Shown here piece by piece: positions 7,610-14,159 of a stretch of DNA of 64,000 nucleotides. The stretch spans positions 282,947-346,946 of the forward strand of contig NZ_KN293980.1 of the NCBI RefSeq assembly GCF_000768555.3, written 5' to 3'. This DNA is from Roseovarius mucosus DSM 17069. GTDB lineage: Bacteria; Pseudomonadota; Alphaproteobacteria; Rhodobacterales; Rhodobacteraceae. Position 1 is the stretch's first letter, and each line of letters opens with the position of its first letter. A model generated the notes under the pieces. That model was given only the letters and a program-made list of their open reading frames with translations, had not been told where the DNA came from and did not search any database. A program made the translations under genes and the position numbers.

Positions 7610-7951
7610 TTAGGAGCGTGGCGCGCGTGCGGCGCGACCGGCCTGCAAGCCGACGGCAAAGGCCTCGGCGACCTGCAGCAGCGGTTCTCTGGCAGCGGGG
7701 GGCGGCGGGGCGGTCTCTGCGTCGGTTGAGTGACTGCCAAAGGCCAGGAAGCACATGCCAAGGAGCAGATAGAGCCCCCCAATCACGGCATGGGCGATAA
7801 GCGCGCTCTGATATGTGGCGATCAGAATCCAGAGCGCCACGGTCAGAAAGGCCAAGCCCGCCATACCAAATATGACACCTGCCACGGTAAAGGCCGCCGC
7901 ACGCGCCGTATGGCGCGCCCGACGGCGGATGTCAGAGACAAGGCCGCTCAT
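7610..7951 (-). CDS. Phage holin-superfamily III / YqjE-like membrane protein
   Basis: A 113-residue protein with a basic N terminus (SDIRRRARHTAR), two transmembrane helices (about residues 20-43 and 52-72) and a Pro/Ala-rich cytoplasmic tail. It resembles Phage_holin_3_6/YqjE proteins which, despite the name, are chromosomal envelope proteins usually encoded next to a DUF883 (YqjD/ElaB) gene. That is the case here: the DUF883 gene ends three bases upstream, so both should share the EcfG promoter at 8318-8342. In enterobacteria the equivalent yqjDE pair is stress-induced and YqjD binds ribosomes at the membrane (family knowledge). Confidence 0.75.
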   Translation of the reverse strand: MSGLVSDIRRRARHTARAAAFTVAGVIFGMAGLAFLTVALWILIATYQSALIAHAVIGGLYLLLGMCFLAFGSHSTDAETAPPPPAAREPLLQVAEAFAVGLQAGRAARAPRS

Positions 7952-7954
7952 CGG

Positions 7955-8284
7955 TTATTTCCGGCCTGTCAGGAACCCGAGCAAAAAGCCCACCCCCACC
8001 GCAAGGCCAACTGCGGCCGCGGGCTGGTTGCGCACGGCATCGGCCGCCTGTTGGCCCATGTCCTCGGCGCGGTGTTGTGCTGCGTGCAGCTGTTCGGAGC
8101 TGGCGTCGCGCAGCTGTGACACCTTGCGGCGTGCGCCATCCACCGCCGCATCGCGGGTGGTTCCGCCAAGGCCTGCGAGGGTTTTCGAAATGGCCGAAAT
8201 ATCCTCTCGCAGTGTCGAAATCTGCTGGGAGAGGTGATCCATCTCGTCTTGCGGCGATGTGTCGGCGGATTTTGCCTGTGCCAT
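7955..8284 (-). CDS. DUF883 (ElaB/YqjD-like) membrane-anchored protein
   Basis: A 109-residue protein: a hydrophilic helical N-terminal two thirds with coiled-coil character (LSQQISTLREDISAISKTLA and the HAAQHRAEDMGQQ region), then the family's C-terminal Gly-rich anchor (AAVGLAVGVGFLLGFLTGRK) just after QPAAA. This is the DUF883 layout of YqjD/ElaB, stationary-phase proteins that anchor to the inner membrane. It is the first gene of a two-gene unit with the holin-like gene, and has a perfect EcfG promoter 33 bases upstream. Confidence 0.88.
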   Translation of the reverse strand: MAQAKSADTSPQDEMDHLSQQISTLREDISAISKTLAGLGGTTRDAAVDGARRKVSQLRDASSEQLHAAQHRAEDMGQQAADAVRNQPAAAVGLAVGVGFLLGFLTGRK

Positions 8285-8317
8285 TGGGGCGTCCTTTCAT
8301 GTTGTTTCATAATGCTC

Positions 8318-8342
8318 AACGCAGGCGGGCGCGCGATGTTCC
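8318..8342 (-). promoter_or_regulatory. EcfG (general stress) promoter for DUF883-holin operon
   Basis: The minus strand reads GGAAC (8342-8338), N16, CGTT (8321-8318), an exact match. It is divergent from the promoter at 8389-8413. Confidence 0.8.
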
Positions 8343-8388
8343 GGGCATTCTGGAAAAAAGCGTTTTTGAGGGAAAAGACGGTGCTGCG

Positions 8389-8413
8389 GGAACCAAACAG
8401 GGCTGTGCCCGTT
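8389..8413 (+). promoter_or_regulatory. EcfG (general stress) promoter for DUF1328 gene
   Basis: GGAAC (8389-8393), N16, CGTT (8410-8413), an exact match 42 bases upstream of the ATG at 8456. A good ribosome binding site, AAGGAGA, follows at 8443. Confidence 0.8.
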
Positions 8414-8455
8414 GGGTTAGCAATCGAAACCTTGTTGCTTTGAAAGGAGATTCCG

Positions 8456-8626
8456 ATGCTTTATTGGGCACTTGTCTTTTTGGTGGTCGCGCTGATCGCC
8501 GGTGTTTTGGGGTTTGGCGGCGTTGCCTCGGCCTCGGCGGGGATTGCGCAGATCCTGTTCGTGATCTTTCTTGTGTTGTTTGTCGTGGCGATGATCGCAC
8601 GCGCCTTGCGTGGCCGCGCGCCGTGA
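8456..8626 (+). CDS. DUF1328 (YtjA-like) small membrane protein
   Basis: A 56-residue protein starting [20 protein letters not shown] and ending ALRGRAP, with two transmembrane helices joined by GGVASASAG. This is the DUF1328/YtjA family, small inner-membrane proteins often found in stress regulons and of unknown function. AAGGAGA lies 6 bases before the ATG, a perfect EcfG promoter lies upstream, and a rho-independent terminator follows at 8641. It is therefore a complete single-gene transcription unit. Confidence 0.9.
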   Translation: MLYWALVFLVVALIAGVLGFGGVASASAGIAQILFVIFLVLFVVAMIARALRGRAP

Positions 8627-8640
8627 GTGAGACGGCATAG

Positions 8641-8670
8641 GACCCCGCGCCCATCGCGCGGGGTCTTTTT
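8641..8670 (+). terminator. Rho-independent terminator after DUF1328 gene
   Basis: A perfect 10-bp stem GACCCCGCGC/GCGCGGGGTC with a 5-base loop is followed by TTTTT (8666-8670). It sits between convergent DUF1328 and phyR. Confidence 0.9.
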
Positions 8671-8679
8671 CTGGCCAGA

Positions 8680-9498
8680 TCAGCCCTGAAGTGTTTCGGT
8701 GCTGGCAAAAAACATGGCTTGGCTCACGGCGGATTGCACCTGTTCCTCGCTATAGGGTTTGGTGATCAGAAAGGCCGGTTCCGGCCGTTCGCCGGTCAAC
8801 AGGCGCTCGGGGAAGGCGGTGATGAAGACGATAGGCCGATCGCCAAGCTCTTTGAGGATGTGATTGACCGCGTCGATACCGGACGATTTATCGGCCAGTT
8901 GGATATCGGCCAGGATCATATCGGGCGGGTCGCGGCGGGCGAGTTTCACGGCCTCATCGCGGGTGCGGGCAATGCCGGTGACGTCATGGCCCATGTCTTC
9001 GACAATGGCGCGAATATCCATGGCGATGATCGCCTCATCCTCGATGATCATGATCCGCCCGCTGATCGCATTGGTCATTTCGGTGCGCGCGATGGTCAAG
9101 AGCGTGCTGACCTCGTCTGCCGTGGCGCCGATGATCTGGGCGATGTCAGACACGCGAAACCCCTCGATGCTGTGCAGCAACAGCGCCTCGCGGGTGTTCG
9201 GGGTGAGGGTGGACAGCCGCCATTGCGCGCGCGCCTCGGGGGAAGAGGCACCGTCGGCCTCGGCAATGGGGGCACCGGAGGACATCCATATCTGATGAAA
9301 GGCGTGGAAGAGCGCAGGTTTTGGCGCAAGTCCGGTGTTGAAGACAGTGCGATCCTCGAGCAAGGCCTCGAGCGTGGCGAGCGCGTAGTGATCGCCTGTC
9401 TGCTGATTGCCGGTCAGGGCGCGTGCATAGCGCCGCAGATAGGGGAGGTGTTCGGCGATCTGAGTGCTCAGGTCCGGCTGGCGCGGTGTGTCCATCAT
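8680..9498 (-). CDS. phyR: PhyR-type response regulator, general stress anti-anti-sigma factor
   Basis: About 272 residues. The N-terminal half is a sigma-like domain (sigma-2-like IAEHLPYLRRYARALTGNQ; sigma-4-like STLTPNTREALLLHSIEGF) that mimics EcfG. The C-terminal half is a receiver: acidic pocket IIEDEAIIAMD, phosphoacceptor Asp in ILADIQLADKSSG, Thr in VFITAFPE and Lys in ITKPYSEEQV. In the known mechanism phosphorylated PhyR binds NepR and frees EcfG. The ATG ATG pair at 9498/9495 was chosen because the promoter at 9534-9558 lies upstream of it but would overlap longer starts. It is divergent from nepR-ecfG and probably auto-activated through its own perfect EcfG promoter. Confidence 0.95.
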   Translation of the reverse strand: MMDTPRQPDLSTQIAEHLPYLRRYARALTGNQQTGDHYALATLEALLEDRTVFNTGLAPKPALFHAFHQIWMSSGAPIAEADGASSPEARAQWRLSTLTPNTREALLLHSIEGFRVSDIAQIIGATADEVSTLLTIARTEMTNAISGRIMIIEDEAIIAMDIRAIVEDMGHDVTGIARTRDEAVKLARRDPPDMILADIQLADKSSGIDAVNHILKELGDRPIVFITAFPERLLTGERPEPAFLITKPYSEEQVQSAVSQAMFFASTETLQG

Positions 9499-9526
9499 GT
9501 CTGTCCTCAAAAAAGTGTCCTTTGAG

Positions 9527-9551
9527 GGAACCAAACGCCGAGCTGCGTGTT
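9527..9551 (+). promoter_or_regulatory. EcfG-type promoter for nepR-ecfG-kinase
   Basis: GGAAC (9527-9531), N16, TGTT (9548-9551), one mismatch in the -10. It is nested with the oppositely directed phyR promoter at 9534-9558, so the two polymerase footprints overlap. Confidence 0.65.
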
Positions 9552-9558
9552 ATGTTCC
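9534..9558 (-). promoter_or_regulatory. EcfG (general stress) promoter for phyR
   Basis: The minus strand reads GGAAC (9558-9554), N16, CGTT (9537-9534), an exact match. It lies 36 bases upstream of the phyR start at 9498. Confidence 0.8.
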
Positions 9559-9609
9559 CGACCGGGTGCAGAAAAGTGCCGTTCTCTTAGTGGCAGATGA
9601 ATAGGCGAA

Positions 9610-9780
9610 ATGGAAAAGAATCGCAGGACCAAGAAATTGACTGAAACGATCGACGAGAATCTCCGGCGTGCCTATGCGGACACGGCCAAGGAGCCCGTAC
9701 CGGACCGCTTTATCAAGCTGCTGGAGCAGTTGCGCGAGCAAACGGACGAGAAGCAAAAGCCGTCTGGTGACGACTCGTGA
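9610..9780 (+). CDS. nepR: NepR anti-sigma factor
   Basis: A 56-residue helical protein with the NepR core IDENLRRAYADTAKEPVPDR followed by FIKLLEQLRE. Family members wrap two helices around EcfG and block it until phosphorylated PhyR takes NepR away. Identity rests on this core plus context: its stop overlaps the ecfG start (TGATG), and phyR is divergent. A near-consensus EcfG promoter lies upstream, giving feedback control of the operon. Confidence 0.93.
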   Translation: MEKNRRTKKLTETIDENLRRAYADTAKEPVPDRFIKLLEQLREQTDEKQKPSGDDS

Positions 9781-10343
9781 TGGATGATCAGACGCCCCGA
9801 ATGGACCCGCGCGACGAATTGATCGGGCATTTGCCTGCAATGCGCGCCTTTGCGTTGAACCTGACGCGCAATTCCGCGACGGCGGATGATCTGGTGCAGG
9901 ACGCGGTGGTCAAGGCCTGGGGAAATTTTGACAAGTTCAAGCCCGGCACCAATCTGCGCGCGTGGCTGTTCACCATTCTGCGCAACACCTATTATTCCCT
10001 GTATCGCAAGCGTCGCCGCGAGGTTGAGGACCCCGATGGCAAGATGGCTGGTCAATTGTCGGAGAAGCCCGCGCATGACGGGCATCTGGCAATGACGGAT
10101 TTCCACGCGGCCTTTGCGCAATTGACGGATGAGCAACGCGAGGTTCTGATCCTGGTGGGGGCCGAAGGGTTTTCCTATGAGGAGGCCGCCGAAATGTGCG
10201 GCTGTGCGGTGGGCACGATCAAGAGCCGAACCAATCGCGCGCGCAAGCGGTTGGCGGAGTTGATGCATCTGGATGATGAGGACGAGTTGGAACTGACCGA
10301 TTCCGCGACGATGGCCGTCGTAACCGGAACCTCTGTTGCATGA
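9780..10343 (+). CDS. ecfG: EcfG general stress ECF sigma factor
   Basis: A 187-residue ECF sigma factor. Region 2 (LIGHLPAMRAFALNLTRN, DDLVQDAVVKAWGNFDKF) and region 4 (LTDEQREVLILVGAEGFSYE, CGCAVGTIKSRTNRARKRL) are complete and match the EcfG/ECF15 group. It directs polymerase to GGAAC-N16/17-CGTT promoters, of which this window holds nine exact copies. The ATG at 9780 overlaps the nepR stop in TGATG (a GTG lies one codon earlier), implying translational coupling to its anti-sigma factor. The sensor kinase start overlaps its stop by four bases. Confidence 0.95.
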   Translation: MDDQTPRMDPRDELIGHLPAMRAFALNLTRNSATADDLVQDAVVKAWGNFDKFKPGTNLRAWLFTILRNTYYSLYRKRRREVEDPDGKMAGQLSEKPAHDGHLAMTDFHAAFAQLTDEQREVLILVGAEGFSYEEAAEMCGCAVGTIKSRTNRARKRLAELMHLDDEDELELTDSATMAVVTGTSVA

Positions 10344-12097
10344 GGTCGCGCCTGGCCGCGCTGAGCGGGCTCTGGACGCCTAATCTGGCGCTGCAATTGG
10401 GTATTGGGCTGAGCCTTGCCATTCTGCCGCTTGGGTTTGTGTCGGTCTATCAGACCTACAAGGTTCTGGAAGAACGGCAGGCCCTGTCGGAAACCGCGCT
10501 CTTGGAGCAGACCCAGCAGGCGGTGTCGGAGAGCCGCGACATCATCCAATCCGCGCTGAGCACGGCCGAGACCCTGGCGATCACGGTGTCGGTCTTTGAT
10601 ACCGAGGAGGAGACCTGCGATGCGGTGATGGCGCGGGTTGTGGAAGAGAGCCCGATCTATAGTTTTGCGGGGTTTGTCGATGACACGCTCTCGCTGGTCT
10701 GTGCGTCGAATGGCGGGCGGCAAGATCTGAGCAATCTGGCGTCCATCCGTTCCGAGCTTACGGGGCGGCGGACCGAAATTCTGATGCATCCGCTGGAATT
10801 CATCGGGGGGATTGCCACGGTCAGTGTTGCGGTGCCGGTATTCGCGGCGGGGCAATTTCGTGGAACGGTCTGGATCGCGGTGCCGATCAGTGCCTTGAAT
10901 GACCAACTGTCGACGGTGGTGCCCGATGTCGATCTGGTGCTGTTTCAATCCGAGGGCGAGATTGTCGCCACCGCGGAATTTTCGGATTTTCGGCGCTCGG
11001 TTTTGCCTGCCTCACATGGGCTAGAGGATCTGGCCGACAGCGGGCGGCAGACGTTTCGCGACGTGAATCAGGATGGTATTACCCGCGATTTTGCGGTGGT
11101 GCCGATTGTGGGTGACCGGGTGCTGGCGCTGGGCAGTTGGGAGCCGCGACACAAGAGCGGATGGCTGCCGGGATATGAGGGCACCTTTGCGCTCTATCTG
11201 CCGCTGGCGATGTGGGTGATCACGATCATCGTGGCCTATATTGGGGTCAATCATCTGGTGATCCGGCATGTGCGCCGTCTGCGATCCTGGATGCGGCTAT
11301 ATGCGGCGGGACGCGGTGACCTGGACAAGGCCCGGCTCGACAATGCGCCCGAAGAGTTGGAGGTGGTGGCCGAGGCATTTCGGGCGATGACGCGGCGGCT
11401 GTCAGAGCAGGAGCGGCGGCTGGAGGAAGACCTGAACGAAAAGACCGTGCTGTTGCGCGAGGTGCATCACCGGGTCAAAAACAATCTTCAGCTGATCTCA
11501 AGCATGCTCAACATGCAGATTCGCGCGACGGGCAGTCTTGAGGCCAAGCATCTCTTGCGGCGGGTGCAGGATCGGGTGATGGCGCTGTCGGCGATTCACC
11601 GATACCTTTATCTGGCGCGCAAGCTGTCGCTGGTGCGGGCCGACACGCTGCTTGAGGATATCATTCAGCAATTGGTTATCGTCGGAACCTTGGACGACAG
11701 GGGGCGGCAGATCGCGGTGACAACCGCGCTGGAGCCTGTGGAAATCAGTCCGGATCAATCGGTGCCCCTGTCCCTCTTGACGACAGAAGCCGCGATCAAC
11801 GCCGTGAAATATTGCGGCATGTCGCGTGGCACCGATGCCTGGATCAACATTGCGTTGAAATCGGTCTCGGAGGACAGTTTTTGCCTGAGCGTCGTAAACT
11901 CGCGTGCGCCAGATGGGCACCCTGCGGAGGAGGCTGAGGTCACGCCGATTGATGGGTCGGGGCTGGGATCGAAGCTGATCGAATCCTTTGTGGCTCAGTT
12001 GAACGGCACGCTTGAGATTTCCCCGCAACCGGACCGGTATGAGTTGCATGTTGTCTTTCCGATGACATGGCCCACGCAGGACGAGGACGACGCCTGA
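10340..12097 (+). CDS. Membrane sensor histidine kinase (HisKA_2/HWE-like), probable GSR kinase
   Basis: A 585-residue kinase with TM1 at about residues 16-38, a periplasmic sensor domain of about 240 residues, TM2 near 283-305 and a HAMP-like linker. The H-box LLREVHHRVKNNLQLISSML (His at about 376/377) is of the HisKA_2 type, followed by a HATPase_c domain with an N box (TEAAINAVKYCGM) and a GSGLGSKLIESF lid. This kinase class phosphorylates PhyR in other alphaproteobacteria (PhyK and relatives). Its ATGA overlap with ecfG and the single GSR operon make it the likely PhyR kinase (inference). The periplasmic domain suggests sensing of an envelope or external signal. Confidence 0.9.
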   Translation: MRSRLAALSGLWTPNLALQLGIGLSLAILPLGFVSVYQTYKVLEERQALSETALLEQTQQAVSESRDIIQSALSTAETLAITVSVFDTEEETCDAVMARVVEESPIYSFAGFVDDTLSLVCASNGGRQDLSNLASIRSELTGRRTEILMHPLEFIGGIATVSVAVPVFAAGQFRGTVWIAVPISALNDQLSTVVPDVDLVLFQSEGEIVATAEFSDFRRSVLPASHGLEDLADSGRQTFRDVNQDGITRDFAVVPIVGDRVLALGSWEPRHKSGWLPGYEGTFALYLPLAMWVITIIVAYIGVNHLVIRHVRRLRSWMRLYAAGRGDLDKARLDNAPEELEVVAEAFRAMTRRLSEQERRLEEDLNEKTVLLREVHHRVKNNLQLISSMLNMQIRATGSLEAKHLLRRVQDRVMALSAIHRYLYLARKLSLVRADTLLEDIIQQLVIVGTLDDRGRQIAVTTALEPVEISPDQSVPLSLLTTEAAINAVKYCGMSRGTDAWINIALKSVSEDSFCLSVVNSRAPDGHPAEEAEVTPIDGSGLGSKLIESFVAQLNGTLEISPQPDRYELHVVFPMTWPTQDEDDA

Positions 12098-12123
12098 GTT
12101 TGCCGGAAATATGCGTGGCGGAC

Positions 12124-12148
12124 GGAACCTAATAGGGTGTTCTGCGTT
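12124..12148 (+). promoter_or_regulatory. EcfG (general stress) promoter for entericidin-like gene
   Basis: GGAAC (12124-12128), N16, CGTT (12145-12148), an exact match 32 bases upstream of the ATG at 12181. Confidence 0.8.
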
Positions 12149-12180
12149 GTCTTAGCACAAGAAATCAAACGGAGATCGCA

Positions 12181-12321
12181 ATGACACGTGCAAAACTTTC
12201 CCTCATTTCGCTGCTCTTCATGGGCGTTCTGGCAGGCTGCGAGACGGTCGAGGGTGCCGGTCGCGATATCGAGGATGCCGGACAGGCGGTGACGGGTGCA
12301 TCGCAGGATGTGCAGAGCTAA
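12181..12321 (+). CDS. Entericidin A/B-family small lipoprotein
   Basis: A 46-residue protein: basic N terminus, hydrophobic core and lipobox VLAGC (Cys20), then a short acidic helix (ETVEGAGRDIEDAGQAVTGA). This matches the entericidin EcnA/EcnB family, lipid-anchored peptides linked to stationary-phase or osmotic stress and, for EcnB, bacteriolysis in E. coli. It is a single-gene unit with its own perfect EcfG promoter and a hairpin downstream at 12349. Only one entericidin is present, so an antidote/toxin pair is not supported. Confidence 0.88.
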   Translation: MTRAKLSLISLLFMGVLAGCETVEGAGRDIEDAGQAVTGASQDVQS

Positions 12322-12348
12322 CCGTTTGATCCGACCCTGTGAGACATA

Positions 12349-12379
12349 TGAGGCGCGCATCTGGTGGATGGGCGCCTCA
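12349..12379. terminator. Hairpin between convergent entericidin and exoD genes
   Basis: TGAGGCGC/GCGCCTCA (8 bp) encloses an inner CATC/GATG stem. No T run follows on the plus strand. It probably serves as a bidirectional transcription end, but lacks a classical U tract. Confidence 0.45.
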
Positions 12380-12402
12380 GTTGCATTCAGGGGGGGGCAC
12401 GG

Positions 12403-12999
12403 TCAAGTAATCACGAGCGTTGCGACGCCGGTCGCAGCCCCGATGGCCAAGAGCATCCCGAGCAAGACCAAGAGACCGTCGCCGACAAACATGCCGACGG
12501 CGAGGGCGGTAATCACCACGCCCAAGATCGAAGAGGTGAAGGGGATCAGTTCGAGAAAAGGCATCACCGCGCCGAGGATCAGGCAGAAAAGCTGTGGCAG
12601 GATCACCAGCGGTTCTGTCACCAGAATGTGCAGACGCCGGCGCGTGACCCGGTCAAGCCAACGCGCGGGGATGCGAAACCAGCGATAGACCTCTCGCACC
12701 CGGCTTGTGCGCAGGCGGGCGGCGCGGCCCCAGTGTGGCAGCCAGAGCGATGAGCGGTGGACCATCTGCTGCAAAGAGACCGCCGCGATGATGAGCCCGC
12801 ACAGGGTGGTAAAGCCCGGCACCCCGCTGAGCGGCGAAACCAGCGCCAAGGCAGGCAGGATCAGCAGGGGTGCGAAATTGGCCCGTCCGAGCGTATCCAC
12901 GATATCCCCCACGCTGGTGTAATCCCCGGTCAGGGCATCCCATCCCTGCTCGACCAGATCGGCCGCTGTTTCATGATCTGGCGCTGCGTTCTTTGGCAT
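12403..12999 (-). CDS. ExoD-family exopolysaccharide synthesis protein
   Basis: A 198-residue membrane protein with four to five hydrophobic segments and ExoD-family features: an N-terminal cytoplasmic stretch (VGDIVDTLGRANFAPLLILP), the segment SPLSGVPGFTTLCGLIIAAV, and two C-terminal helices (ILPQLFCLILGAVMPFLEL, GDGLLVLLGMLL). ExoD of Sinorhizobium affects exopolysaccharide production and alkaline tolerance; its biochemical role is unknown. A perfect EcfG promoter (13071-13095) places it in the stress regulon. Confidence 0.85.
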   Translation of the reverse strand: MPKNAAPDHETAADLVEQGWDALTGDYTSVGDIVDTLGRANFAPLLILPALALVSPLSGVPGFTTLCGLIIAAVSLQQMVHRSSLWLPHWGRAARLRTSRVREVYRWFRIPARWLDRVTRRRLHILVTEPLVILPQLFCLILGAVMPFLELIPFTSSILGVVITALAVGMFVGDGLLVLLGMLLAIGAATGVATLVIT

Positions 13000-13070
13000 G
13001 TTTGGCGCGGTGCTCCTGCTCTGGCCCGTATCGGGCCCGTATCTGACCCGTCGTCGTTGCCCGGTAGAAT

Positions 13071-13095
13071 AACGCCGTAATGGCCATGTGGTTCC
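13071..13095 (-). promoter_or_regulatory. EcfG (general stress) promoter for exoD-like gene
   Basis: The minus strand reads GGAAC (13095-13091), N16, CGTT (13074-13071), an exact match. It lies 71 bases upstream of the ATG at 12999 and is divergent from the promoter at 13150. Confidence 0.78.
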
Positions 13096-13149
13096 GGCGT
13101 TGGGGTGAGTTCGCGCGGCGCAGGTCCTGGCGGAGTATTCAGGTTTTTG

Positions 13150-13174
13150 GGAACCATACCAGAGGGCGCGCGTT
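13150..13174 (+). promoter_or_regulatory. EcfG (general stress) promoter for exported protein gene
   Basis: GGAAC (13150-13154), N16, CGTT (13171-13174), an exact match, followed 96 bases later by the ATG at 13271. Confidence 0.78.
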
Positions 13175-13270
13175 CTTAGACCACATCACGCCACAAGGGC
13201 GTGCGTGTCACCGGCCCGCCGCATCTGATGCATTGCGGGTTTGATACGACCCATAGAAGGAGACTTTGCA

Positions 13271-13798
13271 ATGAAACGGCTTCTCACGACAGCACTTTTC
13301 ACCGGGATGACCTTGGCCAGCGTTGGCCCAGTTCTGGCCATGGACAAGACCCTCTCGGGCCTTGATGTCAAGGTTGATCTCAGCGCCTACGCGGACAACA
13401 ATGTCCTGAAATACTGGCCGACCCTAGAGGCGGACCTGGCCACGGCAATTGCGTCGAAAGTGACGCTGGACGATGCCGCCGACGCGCCAAGAATCGCGGT
13501 TGAGATCAACAAGGTGGCGATTGATGGCGATACAATCCTGCCGGATACCGGCGAGTTCAACCAGCTGGAGGGGACGGTTTCGACCTTTGAAGGGCTCAAC
13601 GATGCCGTTGCCGTCAATGCCGATAGTCTGGAGAACCCCGACAAACAGATCGGCAGCTATGCGTTGCAAATGACGGCTGTCACAGGTGATGCCCCGGCCC
13701 CCGAAGGCTGGGTCACGATCGAGCCGTCGCAGGATGATTTCTATGCGGCGCTGGTCGATGCCTATGCAACAACCGTGGTCGAGCGTCTGGACGATTGA
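13271..13798 (+). CDS. Exported protein of unknown function, stress-regulated
   Basis: A 175-residue protein with a Sec signal peptide (MKRLLTTALFTGMTLASVGP, cleavage near VLA-MD). The mature part is acidic, with no cysteines and no motif I recognise: LSAYADNNVLKYWPTLEADL, then beta-rich stretches ending VDAYATTVVERLDD. The alternation of helix and strand, and phrases such as RIAVEINKVAIDGDT, recall small periplasmic lipoproteins, but I assign no function. The start at 13271 follows AGAAGGAGA at a good distance. Its perfect EcfG promoter is the best clue to its role. Confidence 0.85.
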   Translation: MKRLLTTALFTGMTLASVGPVLAMDKTLSGLDVKVDLSAYADNNVLKYWPTLEADLATAIASKVTLDDAADAPRIAVEINKVAIDGDTILPDTGEFNQLEGTVSTFEGLNDAVAVNADSLENPDKQIGSYALQMTAVTGDAPAPEGWVTIEPSQDDFYAALVDAYATTVVERLDD

Positions 13799-13867
13799 TC
13801 CGGTCTATACCGGCAATAAGGGTCGTGGCGCAGGTCTGCGCCCCGGTTTGAGCCGGTAGGCCAAAAG

Positions 13868-13900
13868 CAAAAAGGGCGGCGGCATATCAGTCGCCGCTCT
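13868..13900 (-). terminator. Rho-independent terminator of tRNA-Lys
   Basis: Stem AGGGCGGCG (13873-13881) with CGCCGCTCT (13892-13900), one G-U pair. On the minus strand it is followed by a T tract (complement of AAAAGCAAAAA). It lies about 75 bases past the tRNA. Confidence 0.65.
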
Positions 13901-13975
13901 TGACCATATCGGCACTGTTGCACGCGCCGTGCACAGCCCATGGCATCGGGTTTCTTGAACCCATTTTCTGAGTAG

Positions 13976-14051
13976 TGGTGAGCCGTGCAGGATTCGAACC
14001 TGCGACCCACTGATTAAAAGTCAGTTGCTCTACCAACTGAGCTAACGGCCC
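13976..14051 (-). tRNA. tRNA-Lys (anticodon TTT)
   Basis: The minus strand reads GGGCCGTTAGCTCAGTTGG onward: 7-bp acceptor stem (GGGCCGT/ACGGCTC with one G-U), D arm, anticodon stem CTGAC/GTCAG-type enclosing CTTTTAA with anticodon TTT at 14018-14016, and a T arm with GGTTCGAATCC. CCA is encoded (13976-13978). 76 bases including CCA. Confidence 0.97.
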
Positions 14052-14159
14052 ACTAGACGCGCTATCTAGAAAGAGCGGGGCGGGGGGTCAACCCCGAAAG
14101 TGCAAGATAATTCTGCGATCTGCTGGATTCGTCTCTCGGGCCGGTTTATATGCGCGAGC

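Noticed and set aside
7610..7951. A prophage because of a holin-family protein.
   Set aside because: The protein is a YqjE-like chromosomal membrane protein paired with DUF883. No capsid, tail, integrase or lysis genes are nearby.
12181..12321. An entericidin toxin-antidote pair.
   Set aside because: Only one small lipoprotein gene is present and no partner lies beside it.
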